Below are positions 44,283 to 54,748 of a stretch of 64,000 bases of DNA, piece after piece. Within the stretch, counting starts at the first letter, position 1; each line of letters opens with the position of its first letter. The translations under genes were made by a program, and so were the position numbers. The DNA comes from Cavia porcellus (Eukaryota; Chordata; Mammalia; Rodentia; Caviidae). The stretch is from contig NW_026947484.1 of the NCBI RefSeq assembly GCF_034190915.1, forward strand, positions 134,824,982 through 134,888,981. Reading direction: 5' to 3'. The notes below the pieces were generated by a model. The model was not told the origin of the DNA and ran no database searches. It saw nothing but the letters and a program-made list of their open reading frames with translations.

Positions 44283-44955
44283 CCACGTATACATTAATAT
44301 TATGTAGGTATATCACCCCCAAGTGTCCCTAAAATAGCTTATTGCTGCCTGACTTGACATTTTCTCCTCACCTGTAACTTCCCTCACCTTCCTCCCCATT
44401 TCCCCCACCCTGCTGCAGAAAGCCTGGCTATTGAGAGTTCACCACTCCCACTCCCACTCAGTTCCACACCTCGGCTGTGAGCCATTGCATTTGCCTGGGA
44501 AGGTTAATGCTGTCTGTGGCTGGAAGGGGTCTTCGGTCAGTCTCCTGCCATCATCAGTATCCCCCTCGGTAGCTCTGTCCCACGCATGAACGTCCGCTGT
44601 GTCAGCTTCTGTCCATGTCCAAGCACAGGTAACTTGTGCAGAAAACCTTAGGAAACCCAGGGCAGCTAAGCCACTCTGGCAAGAGCTGATCAAAGTGCTC
44701 AGGAGGTTGTGGTCGTGGCCTTATTTAGTGGTTCTGTTTTTCCAAACCACCTGAAGACACATCAGGAGTGAACAAACTGCACTGAACGATGCTTCTCCGT
44801 TGCAAGCCACGTAGTTCTTGTGCACCTGCCTCAAGGGTGGGCTGGGCACCATTTTAGGAATCTTGCACCACCTTCTTCTGTTGGCATTTCACAAAACTTC
44901 TGTCCACATTACTTCAGATGGTGTGGCTTTGGTGCCACTTTTACATCTTTTTTTA
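44283..44955. other. No gene recognised, GC-richer stretch
   Basis: A minus-strand 84-codon frame (44,439-44,693) and cDNA-like sequence to 44,930 have stops and no domain I can name. It could be an old retrocopy, unproven. Confidence 0.3.
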
Positions 44956-45245
44956 TATTGTTATTTTTTTCAACTGATACATAAAAACAAAAATTACACA
45001 TATTTGTAGGCTACTATGTGATATTTTGATACACAAGTTGTATAATATGTAAATCAGGTTAAACCTCTCCATCTCAAATATTCATCATTTCTTTGTGGTG
45101 AAAACTTTCAAAATCTTTTCTTTTTGGCTTTTGAAATACTCACTATAATAGTCTATGGTTACCTTACAGTGCAACAGCACAAGACTCCTTACTCCAACTG
45201 TGACTTAGTGACGCAGCTCAACCACTGATCAGTCTCACCCTTCCC
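44956..45245 (-). mobile_element. Ancient L1 3' end, antisense
   Basis: 'caactgatacataaaaac', 'ctatgtgatattttgatacac', 'catttctttgtggtgaaaac', 'cagtgcaacagcac' is the antisense 3' UTR of an old mammalian L1 shared with primates (L1M/L1P-like), distinct from the younger rodent-type L1 at 20.6 kb. Confidence 0.65.
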
Positions 45246-45319
45246 TCCAGTTTCTCTTCTGAAACCAGCCAGTGTAATTAGAAAAAGGTAATGATGTTTT
45301 GATTAAGCAAAAAGCAACA

Positions 45320-45505
45320 ACAGCCGGCGATGGTGGCACTCTGGGAGCCATCCCAGCATTCTGGGAGGCTGAGGCAGTAAGATTGCAAGTTTCAGGCCAG
45401 CCTGGGCAACTTAGTGAGGCCTTGTTTCTAAAAATAAAGTAGGCTCGGAATGTAGCTGAGCTGTAGAGTGCTTCCTTCTCATGTGTGAGGGTTCAGAGTG
45501 GGGAG
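45320..45505 (+). repeat. B1+ID dimeric SINE
   Basis: B1 head ('cagccggcgatggtggcac ... ggaggctgaggcagtaag ... ggccagcctgggcaac') plus tRNA-like tail ('ggctcggaatgtagctgagc ... gtgtgagggttcag'). Confidence 0.75.
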
Positions 45506-45509
45506 GGGT

Positions 45510-45900
45510 GTAGGTCTTTCATACACAAGAATTTTAATGCCTTGAAGGCAGTTGCTCAGAGAGTTTGCTAACATACTCAGGAGGCCAGCTTCCCTGGCCT
45601 TCAGGTTCCCTCCTGTAGACACCTGTTTTTTCTGTGGAACTTATCTGATTAAGGCAGAGATACCATCAACTCTTTCCAGAAGTTCTGGCCATTCTCTTAA
45701 GATTTTTAAAGTGACCAGACCCCCACTATCTTGGGAAATTGCAGCTATATATGGCCATGTGCTCACTTAGTACAATTGGTTGTAACTGCATCCCACTTCT
45801 AAGAGTTTTCTGTGAATTTGAGAAAGGAAGCCTGATATTTCAGGCACAAAAACCCTACCAGTAAAGCCAAAAGCTTTAAGTTGACCTCAGGATCATCTTT
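45510..45900. other. No feature seen
   Basis: A 72-codon frame at 45,552-45,770 with no known domain. Confidence 0.35.
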
Positions 45901-45902
45901 AT

Positions 45903-46080
45903 TTTGGGGTTTTTTTGAGAATCTCACTAACTTGCCTAGATTTTCCACCCGTTTGTGACCCTCCTGACTCATCCTCTGAAGTACCTGAGATTATAGCTTC
46001 CCCGTCACACCTGCCTATTTTTGTGGCTTTTAAAAATTGTAGTAAACTGGGCATGGTGGCTTACACCTGTAATCAAGTTA
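45903..46080. repeat. Antisense B1 plus sense B1 5' stub
   Basis: 45,905-46,017 is an antisense, diverged B1. 46,046-46,078 holds only the B1 start ('aactgggcatggtggcttacacc'). Confidence 0.6.
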
Positions 46081-46167
46081 TATCATGAACAAATACAAAG
46101 TGCCTATAATAAAGGTGATCATCGTGTGCACTACAATGTATCAATAAACTTAATTAAAACAAAAAAG

Positions 46168-46375
46168 GATTTCTTACTATTCTTTTTATTGTTACATTTT
46201 AGATATACCTAATTATAACATTCATCATACAGACTTTGAATCTGTACATGATATATTTTCTTTTTTCCCTCATCCTCCTCCCCTTCCTTCAGCCCATTTT
46301 CCCTTCCTTATTTACAAAAGCTTTGTTTTTTCCTCCTCTCCTCCTTTTATTCCCTTTTTTCCCTAAGTACTGTGT
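46168..46375 (-). mobile_element. L1 3' end fragment, antisense
   Basis: 'tattctttttattgttacattttagatatacc' then a long pyrimidine-rich tract closely parallels the 3' terminus at 20,650-20,900. Confidence 0.7.
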
Positions 46376-46397
46376 GTACTGCATAAAAACAAATAGC

Positions 46398-46560
46398 AGT
46401 TGGGTGTGCAGACACACCTGTGATCCCAGCATTTGGGAGGCTGAGGCAGGAAGGTCATAGTGAGTTTAAGGTCAGCCTGGACTACATACTGAGTTCAAGG
46501 CCAACCTATACTACAAAGGAGACATCGTCTCAAAAAAACAAAAACAAAAACAACCAAACC
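46398..46560 (+). repeat. B1-type SINE
   Basis: 'agttgggtgtgcagacacacc', 'ggaggctgaggcaggaag', duplicated 'aaggtcagcctggactac' / 'caaggccaacctatactac', (AAAAAC)n tail. Confidence 0.9.
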
Positions 46561-46714
46561 AAATCAAACAGCACTTGCATGTTTGTGTGAAAGTAATAAA
46601 AGAGATGTGACTATATTAAAAATATGTATCTGTTTTTATGCACAAATATAACGACACTATAAGGATTCAGGCTATTTTGCAACTTCCCTTTCTTAACACT
46701 ACAATATAATATTG

Positions 46715-47000
46715 TTATGACTAACCTACTGCTGCATAAGAAGCACTCCAAGTCTTAGTGGCTCAAAATGACAGGACTCTCATATAGTTTCTCTTCGTCA
46801 GAGTTTTTCTGGTCCTCTCACAGTCTCTTCCAATCAAATTGCTGTCTACAGTCACCTCAGAGTTAACTGGAAAAGACCCACCTGCAAGCTCACTCATATT
46901 GGCAGGATTCATTTTCTTCCAGACCACTGGGCAGAGGGGTGAAATTTTGCTCTGCCTCTTTTCAGCAGGGCACCCTTGGATCCTTGTACTAACAGTGGCC
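46715..47000. repeat. Ancient LTR-like repeat, family unassigned
   Basis: 'ctactgctgcataagaagcactccaagtcttagtggctc' recalls an old mammalian LTR-type interspersed repeat. Name and strand are uncertain. Confidence 0.4.
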
Positions 47001-47097
47001 TGATGAGATTAATACTGTGGAAAGATTGATTTGGTAGCAACCTTGAGGACAAGAAAGGTTACAAGGAAAACAGAGAAAAAGCTGTTTTTATAAGAAA

Positions 47098-47275
47098 AAA
47101 AGAAGATTCCGAGACACCAAGACAGGAGGGTCTCCAATTCAAGTCCAGCCCGAACAATCTGGTGACTTAGCAAGATTATGTCTCAAAATAAAAAGTTAAA
47201 AATGGATGGGGGAGGGCTGGGGATGTAGCCCAGTGCAAAGACCCTGCCTGGGTCAACTCTTAAGTACAGGGAGGA
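47098..47275 (+). repeat. B1+ID dimeric SINE
   Basis: 'ccgagacaccaagacaggagg ... agtccagcccgaacaatctgg' then 'gggctggggatgtagcccagtgc'. Confidence 0.7.
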
Positions 47276-48195
47276 AGAAAAGAGGAGGACTTGAAGTCAC
47301 AAGTGGTGGCAGAATACAGATCCTGGCATTAATGTGGCATTTCCAAAGTAAATGAACGGCGAACAGTTAGAGACAACAAGCTGAATATCTGAGAATCTTG
47401 TAGATCATGGGGATGGAGCTCTCACTTGTGATACTGCCTGGCTAAAAGTTTGTGAGTCACCCACTTTATTGTTGACAGTTGAAGGCTATGGGAGTTGATG
47501 GCTGAGATTAGCTGACCCAAGACAGAGCCTTAAGCAACTGCAGCATTCAGGCAACAGCAGATGTGAAGACTACTATAAAAATAAAAAGATGGGCAAAACA
47601 GGTAGGAAGATAATAAAATACTACAGATAAAGCAATAAATATCATAAAATAGGTGTAGACTAACTAATGTGGGAGTTCAGAGGAGGGTTACAACTTAATC
47701 TTTTGAGCCCCTGTGAACTCATCTGTAAAATTACATCTAACTAAGTGATCTCTGAAGTCCCTTTTGTCTCCAAACTTCAAAGTCTACCATGTGCTTATTA
47801 AGAGAGCAGATGCCACGAGAAGGTACAAGGCAGCCTCTGTTCCAGCGGAGCTGTCGACCTACTACAGAGCCTAGAAACCCACGCACACAACACTGCGGGT
47901 GGAGTTAACCGATCATTGGATTTTGTGGTACGGCCTCTGGGCTGCAAGTCTAGAGAAGGAAGAGAGAAGAGTAATATATGTTCAGAAGCTTCACAGAACA
48001 GGAAGGCACATGGTCTGACTAAATAGAAGGATCGCATGGACAGAAATAAAGGTCTGAATTTACTTACATGACAGTTTGAAGACAATCTGGGAATTTAAGG
48101 AAAGAGGTTTTAGATAGGTAAGAACAGGCTTACTTTACTTACCAAGTCATGCCTATCTTTTAAATCAGAGAATGGGCTTATTTATTTTTGTTTTG
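47276..48195. other. No gene recognised
   Basis: Low-repeat stretch. A minus-strand 95-codon frame (47,798-48,085) has no known domain. Confidence 0.35.
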
Positions 48196-48302
48196 TTTTG
48201 AGGCAGGACCTCACTGAATTGCTTGAGCTGGCCCCAAAACTTGCAATCCTCCTGCTTCAGACTCCCGAGTAACAGGGATTACTGATGTGTCACCACACTT
48301 TT
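48196..48302 (-). repeat. B1-type SINE, antisense
   Basis: 'ttttgaggcaggacctcactg', 'gcttgagctggccccaaaac', 'ctcctgcttcagactcccgag'. Confidence 0.75.
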
Positions 48303-48429
48303 GAAAAATGGCATACAGAGGTCCACAGTGAGCTTCTATAGCTGCCTAGCTGCAGGAATATGATATTTTTGCAACATGGTTTTTAATATGTAATATGGTT
48401 GTAATATATTTATAATAAAGGGCATAGCA

Positions 48430-48640
48430 TTATGATTTCTGGTGCTGAGCATTGAACCCAGAGCTTCACAAATGCAAAGCATACTCTCTACTATGAAGTT
48501 CCACCTCCAAACCCAAAATATAGCTATTTTTATTCATTATTATTATTATTATTTTTGAGATGCTGAAGATAAAATCCAGTGTTTTGCACAGGCCAGGCAA
48601 GTGAATAGCCACTGAGCTGCACCTCTGGCTATAGCTATTT
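48430..48640 (-). repeat. Two antisense tRNA-derived SINE remnants
   Basis: About 48,437-48,515 ('gctgagcattgaacccagagc') and 48,556-48,633 ('tgctgaagataaaatccag ... agccactgagctgcacc'). A (TTA)n run at 48,537-48,553. Confidence 0.6.
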
Positions 48641-48669
48641 TTAATGCACAGAATGTCTACTGTCATTAT

Positions 48670-49100
48670 CCCTTCCCCCCACTGCCAACTTCACACTGTG
48701 GTGGCTGCTGAGAGATGCTGCCTGAAACGCTTGTCTGCAGGTCAGAAGCTCTCATAGGCCTGGCTTCTGGGAAGGCAGAGAGCTGGTGGCTCTCCGTTCA
48801 GTCCCTTTCTGGGACTCATCTTCAGCTGCCCAGGAGCAGCCTACATGTAGGGACTGGTTGATGGGGTTCAAAAGCCTAACCTCCCACCTCAGTTAAGGAA
48901 AATGTGAAACTGTCATCCTGGCCCGAGGGCTACCTGTATGTATCAGCAGAGGTCTTTTTTGTACCTGATGCACAGCTGGACCATTCATCCTGCTTCCTTG
49001 GGGCTCACAGGGTGTCAGTCCCAAGAGTGCTCCCTAATGAGCATCTACATTCTGATTTCCATCTCAGACTTTGTTTCCTGGGGAACTATGCTGTAACATA
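48670..49100 (+). mobile_element. Ancient LTR-like repeat (possible)
   Basis: GC-richer block ending 'catctcagactttgtttcctggggaac' and 'gctgtaaca', an ending reminiscent of old mammalian LTRs. No clear polyadenylation signal. Confidence 0.35.
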
Positions 49101-49242
49101 CATGATAATTACACTTATCACTCAACTTTTCACCCATGTATTAACAATTAAACTGTAGAAAAAGTTCAGGAGCTCTAGATTTTGGTTTGAGCAGTGTTCC
49201 TCACTAATCTGACATTTGTACTTTGGCATCCTAAGACATATT

Positions 49243-49330
49243 TTTTTCGCTTTGCAGTATTGGAGTTTGAACCCAGGACTGTGTCCATGTTAGGCAAGAT
49301 CTCTGCAATGGAGCCTTACCTCCAGCAAGA
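49243..49330 (-). repeat. tRNA-derived SINE, antisense (old)
   Basis: 'gtattggagtttgaacccagg' and 'ctctgcaatggagccttacc' in reversed B/A box order. Confidence 0.55.
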
Positions 49331-49685
49331 TCTACCTTTTATGACACCTGCAATAACTAAGGTCATGTACCCCTTTTGGTAAGACATCAGTTAAATTTGT
49401 GAAGAGTATGGTAGTAACTGCCAACAGCTAAGTGTAGATAACAAGAACCAATCAAAAGGAAATGATGAGCTGGTTGTAATTGTACCTTAGCAGGCTATAC
49501 CCTTGACTAATGGTGAGCACTGCTGGGACCTTGTATAGTAGTCACTTGGAGGCCACAGGAACACCACCCAGACTACCACTGGATTTGTTTTTCATTTTCA
49601 GTACTAGTAATTTAGAATCTTCATATTAAGTCACATTCTCAGCCCTCCCCTTTATCCCCATTTTTCTTCTCTTTTTTTCTATGAT

Positions 49686-49798
49686 TTTTTTTGAGACAGC
49701 ATCTCACAAGTCCAGGCTGGCCTTGGACTTATGGCAATCTACCTGCTTTAGCCTACTGAGTGCAAGGATTACAGGTGTGTGCCACTGAAACCCTTGCC
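49686..49798 (-). repeat. B1-type SINE, antisense
   Basis: 'ttttgagacagcatctcac', 'ccaggctggccttggac', 'tgagtgcaaggattacagg'. Confidence 0.85.
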
Positions 49799-49880
49799 TG
49801 CCTTTCCTTCCTTCCTTTCTACCTTCCTTCCTTCCTTCCTTCCTTGCTTCTCCTACTCCCCCTCTTCTCCTTCTCCTTCC
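49799..49880 (+). repeat. CTTC/CTCC pyrimidine microsatellite
   Basis: (CTTC)n followed by CTCC/TTCTCC variants. Confidence 0.9.
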
Positions 49881-49884
49881 TTGC

Positions 49885-50300
49885 TCTTGCTGTCTTTCAA
49901 TAGGGTCCTTCTAAATTGCCTAGGAAGGACTAAAGCTTGTGATCCTCTGTAGGAAATCAGATAAAGACTGAGGCCTAATTGACCTTTGTGAGAACAAAAG
50001 AGAAAAACAGCAAGCTGTGCTCCTTTGGCAACATGTGCATGCTGGCACATTGCAAATTCCAGGAAAGAGTCAACACAGCTGAGATTTGGTTGTTTACCTG
50101 GACATATACTATATGTATATGACATATACATAAGATGATAGGAGGCAGGTGAATCTTCTGTTATGCTAATTGCTTGCTCCTGTATCTACGAAAATAAAAA
50201 TGAGATGGGCAAATCCTCAGGGTTCTTTGTTTACCAGAAGCAAAAGCCTCCTTGTCCTGTTTTCAAAATTGTGTGTTGTGTCTTTAATCTCCATTCACCA
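49885..50300. other. No feature seen
   Basis: Contains 'actatatgtatatgacatatacat' AT-dyad at about 50,107-50,131. No gene. Confidence 0.4.
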
Positions 50301-50304
50301 CCAT

Positions 50305-50409
50305 CACCCTTTGTTGCAGATAAACTCATAGGCTGGTCTTCCAGTCTACCTGCCTCAGCCTCCCAGATTGTGAGAGCCTTACTCTGGCAGCTACATTGAC
50401 CAGGTTGGG

Positions 50410-50447
<38 letters not shown>

Positions 50448-50592
50448 AGACAGGGTCTCACTGTATAGTTCAGGTTCTCACTAATCCTTCTGCCTCAGCC
50501 TCCTGAGTCTTGGGATTACAGGCATGTTCTCAAACTTGCAATCACCTGCTTCAGGCTCCTAAAGTGCCAGGATTACAGGATGCCCAGTTGAA
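50305..50592 (-). repeat. Antisense B1 SINEs with long poly-T
   Basis: T-run 50,411-50,446, then 'gagacagggtctcactgtatag ... cctcagcctcctgagtcttgg' (50,447-50,525) and a second partial module to 50,580. An older 5' piece lies at 50,330-50,375. Confidence 0.8.
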
Positions 50593-50693
50593 ATTATCAA
50601 GTGTTTTACACTGAAGTAGAAGGCTTTATGTTGAATTCTTTATAATACTTGTAAATTACGTAAAGGGATACATGTTGAAAATGCTGGGGTCTG

Positions 50694-51447
50694 GGCCTTC
50701 CCATGAAGCAAGCCCTGCCATGCTGATGGGTAAGAGCATCATCCAGAAGAGAAACCAGACCTTCCTTTGAAGCAAGCTCCACCATACTGATGGGTAAAAT
50801 CATCAGCCAAAAAGAAACTATGCCTTCCTGTGAGCCAGCCAGTGCACGGGCTGAAAAATCAGAAGTACATTACTCCCTCCCACCTCCCAACCCCCTACCC
50901 CAGCCAAGTTGGAGGACTCAGGGTGAGATGATAGCAACTGAGGGGAAGTCAACAACTTGATGCTTGTGTTGTTTGGTTGACTCTGCAGGCCTGGGGCTGG
51001 TGGTCTGGGCAACTACTTGGAGGATGGCAGTGTGCATTATATCAACTGTGAGGGATTTCCTCCTGTCTTGTTTTCAAAATCCAATGTTTTGCTTCATTTT
51101 ACTGCTTTGTCTTATCCCTTCATCTGGTAACCTGAGCAACTATTTTGAAGATAACAGTGTGCAGTATTGTTCTCATTATTTTGTTTTGTTCTGATTTATT
51201 GTTTTGTTCCATTCAATGTTATGTTTTGATTCATTTTATTCTGTTTTGTTTTGTTTGATTTTGTTATGTCTGATGGTATGGACAACTATTATGAAGATAG
51301 CAAGATACATTATGGTAGTCACTGTTGATTTCCTATTATCCTGTTTTTAAGTTCTGTATCACTTTCACTGTTGTGTTTTGATTGGCTTTATTCTGTTTTT
51401 TTGGGGGGGGTTCTATTCTCTTTAAAATAAGAAAAAGAAAAAAAAAA
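50694..51447 (+). mobile_element. 5'-truncated HAL1-like element with TSD
   Basis: TSD GAAAATGCTGGGGTCTG (50,677-50,693) and GAAAATTCTGGGTCTG (51,448-51,463), differing by one base and one indel. It contains a short direct duplication ('gaagcaagc..ccatgctgatgggtaa', about 50,706 and 50,770) and a non-repeated block shared with 16.5 kb. Three 147-bp-type monomers follow, then 'ttctctttaaaataa' plus A-tail. Confidence 0.8.
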
Positions 51448-51463
51448 GAAAATTCTGGGTCTG

Positions 51464-51928
51464 CAACTAACATATTGCTAAACAATAAATTATATATCCT
51501 GCAGTGAAATTATGTATTCAGCAAAAATGAATCCTACAAGACCAAACAAATAATCATACCAATTAAAACTGATTAGTTAGTATTAAAAGATATGCTCCCT
51601 GTACTAACTGTATTATTCCATATGAAGGCTTTGATATACTAAGATATTTGATTTCTCTTTAAAACCCCTTTTGTAACTAGATAATGTCAATGAATTTGGA
51701 AGGATATTATTGATTTGTGTAATTATATATGATAAAATTGTATTTAGTTATACTGTTTTCATAGTTTTATGTTATAATAGTTTCTAATTTTCTACTCTGA
51801 TTTTCCTGAGTTATTGGAATACTATCACTAGAATTTTAAAAAGTAGAATAAGATAATCCAAAAGAACTATAAATGCTAAAGTGCATCAATGCCACTATTG
51901 TTTACTTTAATAAAAACTAAGAATAAAC
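51464..51928. other. AT-rich flank between two HAL1 insertions
   Basis: No gene or repeat recognised. Confidence 0.5.
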
Positions 51929-52714
51929 GTAGTGGTGTAGAGAGACAAGAAGATGGTGGCTTGCTAGGTAGCTGGGTAGAGAGCCTCTCTGGGAAAAACA
52001 GCTCAGATGCCGGAAATTGACAACATGGAGAGGGCCAGACCAGTGAAGAGGGATTCTCATGACCCCAGGAGGAAACTGCAGGAAAAAGAAAAATAGGAAG
52101 AAGAAGGAAAAACATGGGTGGAGGGCTGGAGCCGGACACGCTCACTGAGACCCATCTCCTACTGTGCTGGACACACTGTGGAGTCAGAAGATTCAAAGTT
52201 GCACTGAAGCCACAGCCGCCAGTAACGGGCATTGCTGAGTCCAGGGCCCTTGGCAGGAGGACACGGTGCAGCATGCAGTGGAGCCAAGGTGGAGAGCTGC
52301 ATTAATTCTCCATGAGTGCTGGAAATTGGATACTGTGGCAGGTGAGGCCAGCTGGAAAGCATCTTGGAGTGGGGCAGAGTCTGGTGCCGCAGTGGCACCA
52401 GTCAGCCCCTGGCTCAGAAAGGACTGGTGGGTTCATCTTGGGCTGAGCCACATCCCTGGTCAGGACCAAAGAGCCAGGGACAAAACTGTCCTGACCCTGT
52501 GATGTCCAGAGAACACAGGCTAAATTGCTGAAGGCACTCGGAGATTGACTGGCTCAAAGAAGAGCGGTTAGTCCACAGTCCCTGTGTGCACCTCAGATAA
52601 TAACAAACTGAAGAGGGCAGCAAAACCCCAGCAGGCATGCTTTGGAAAACCCATAAGCAATATGGAGAGGGCCTGAGACCTCCACCACACACCTGTCTGA
52701 AAGAAACCAGAAAC

Positions 52715-53805
52715 ATGACAAAAGAAAAAAGTAAGAAAAAACCTCCAGCCACTGACCCTGGGAAAATAAGGCCAAGAGAGGTAAATACAGAAGAGAACCA
52801 GTGCAGCAATCATGCAATATTAGCCACAACATCAGCAGACATAAAGAAATAACTTCGTGACCTCATAGACGAACTTAAAGGTGAAATTCTAATCCAAGTG
52901 AGGCAAGATATAAAAAGATTAGTAAAAGAAATGCTAAGTCCCTCTCAAGAAGACACAGATGGAAGAATGGATGAACCCAGAAAAGGAAGAGAAACCTTTG
53001 GTGAAGAATATAAACAAAATCTAGAATACATGAAATAGATCCAAAGAGATTACCAGGAAACTAAAAACTCCATTGAAAGCTAGTAAAATGCTTTGACAGA
53101 AATTAAAGTTAGCCTTTCAAAACTTGCAAAGAGATATATAATGTGTGATTGTGAAAGAAAAGATCTCTTAAAAATAACAAGGAACTAGGAAGAAACAATT
53201 CAAAGGCTAGAAGACAACAAGAAGATTTATAACTTAAGAATAAAAAATGTGAGTGAAGAAGCTGGAGTAACCACAAATGAATTACAAAGGCTATTCACAC
53301 AAATAATTAAGGAAAACTTCCCAAGCATAGGAAAAAGAAATGATATCCAGATAAATGAGGCATACGAAACTCCAACCAACTACAACCAAAACAGATCTAC
53401 ACCCAGACATATAATAATCAAGATCCCAGAAACCCACCACAAGAACAAAATATTAAAGGCAGCCAGAGAAAAGAAGCAGATTACCTACAAAGGAAAAATC
53501 AAAATAGTGACAGACTTATCAACACAAACTATCAAATCGAGAAGAACCTGGGGGAAAATAGTTCAAGCCCTGAAAGAAAATAACCTCCAATTCAGATTGA
53601 TGTACCCTGAAAAACTCTCTCTCAAAATTAATGGAGAAATAAGATATTTCCAAGAACAGGAGGAACTATGGGAGTTCTGGCCACCAATCCAACCCTACAA
53701 AAAATACTGAAGGACATTCAAGAGAGAGAGAGGAAAAAAATACCAGGATTTCAGCAACAGTGGCAGAGAGGCCTCAATGAATGGGGCAGACAGTGGAATG
53801 AAAGA
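52715..53805 (+). pseudogene. ORF1 of HAL1-like element (L1 ORF1p-like), broken
   Basis: L1 ORF1p is a trimeric RNA-binding chaperone. From the ATG at 52,715 the frame has a Lys-rich N-terminus, a heptad-type coiled-coil stretch (about codons 45-175), then the RRM and C-terminal domain (53,249-53,710 open for 153 codons, with 'RHIIIKIPE' and 'IVQALKENNLQ'-type segments). In-frame stops fall at 52,850, 53,036, 53,081, 53,084 and 53,188. A small deletion near 53,676 shifts the frame away from the natural C-terminus, which the copy at 43.9 kb preserves. Length restored by comparison is about 365 codons, normal for the family. Confidence 0.85.
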
Positions 53806-54501
53806 GGAAAGAGGACAAATAATAGCAGAAAAATAGAATAGCAGAGATGAGGCAGAGAAGATGGGCTATAATCTCTAATATAGATAGCCCTGATACACTC
53901 ACAAAAAGAATAGGCAGAGTAGTTTAGGAGGCAGGACCCATCAAGATGCTCTGAATAGGAAATATACTCAACCTGAAAGAGGATTAATAAACTGAAAGTC
54001 AAAGATGAGAAAATGATGCTGTATGTGACAGGGAACTAGAGAGAAATAGGGACAACTCATCCAGCAGCCGCAGATAGGTTGGAAAGCTATGACACTTTTG
54101 TGCAGTGGAGAACTACTCAGCTTTAAGAAAGGAAGACCTTGTGGCTTTGTTAAGTAAAGAAATACACCTCAAGATCAAGCTCAGGGGTAAAAAGGTTCAG
54201 CGCCACTCAGATAGATAATGGGTTGACTCCCTAATCTAAAAACTAAAGGAGCTAGTGGGACTCAAAATATACAAAGCATCCTGAGAAAGGGAAATGCGAG
54301 GAACTGCCTGAAAAAGGAAGGCAGAAGACATTGTTAATAGTGTATCAGGATTTAAAAGCCACATTAGTCTTATCACTCTGTTTAGTTTGATTTTATTTTA
54401 TTCCAGTCTGTCTACTCATACTAGATTTGAGGGTACAGACAGCTATCCCAAAAATAGCAGGATATAACACAGTAACTATCCTTAATATCCTATAACCTTT
54501 T

Positions 54502-54585
54502 TTTTTAAAATCAGTACCGGGAATCAAACTCACGACCACACACTTGCAAGGCAGGAGCTTATGCTACTGAGCTAAATCCCCAGCC
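54502..54585 (-). repeat. tRNA-Ala SINE, antisense, in HAL1
   Basis: 'cagtaccgggaatcaaactcac', 'cttgcaaggcaggagcttatgc', 'tgagctaaatccccagcc'. Confidence 0.85.
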
Positions 54586-54645
54586 AAATTTCCTATTAAC
54601 TTAAACTGAAGCCCTGTGTTATTTACATTGTCTTACTATAACTGA

Positions 54646-54748
54646 CTTTTTTTTTTGTCTTTTCATTTTTATTGGTACCAGGGATCAAACTCACGACTGC
54701 CTGCTTGCAAGGCAGGCGCTTATGCCGCTGAGCTAAATCCCCAGCCCC
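54646..54748 (-). repeat. Young tRNA-Ala SINE, antisense, with TSD
   Basis: Intact family sequence. Perfect 11-bp TSD ACTATAACTGA at 54,635-54,645 and 54,749-54,759. Confidence 0.95.

Noticed and set aside
51876..52813. Several 79-132-codon open frames on both strands
   Set aside because: They fall in the GC-rich HAL1 5' UTR. No homology recognised and frames overlap in conflict.
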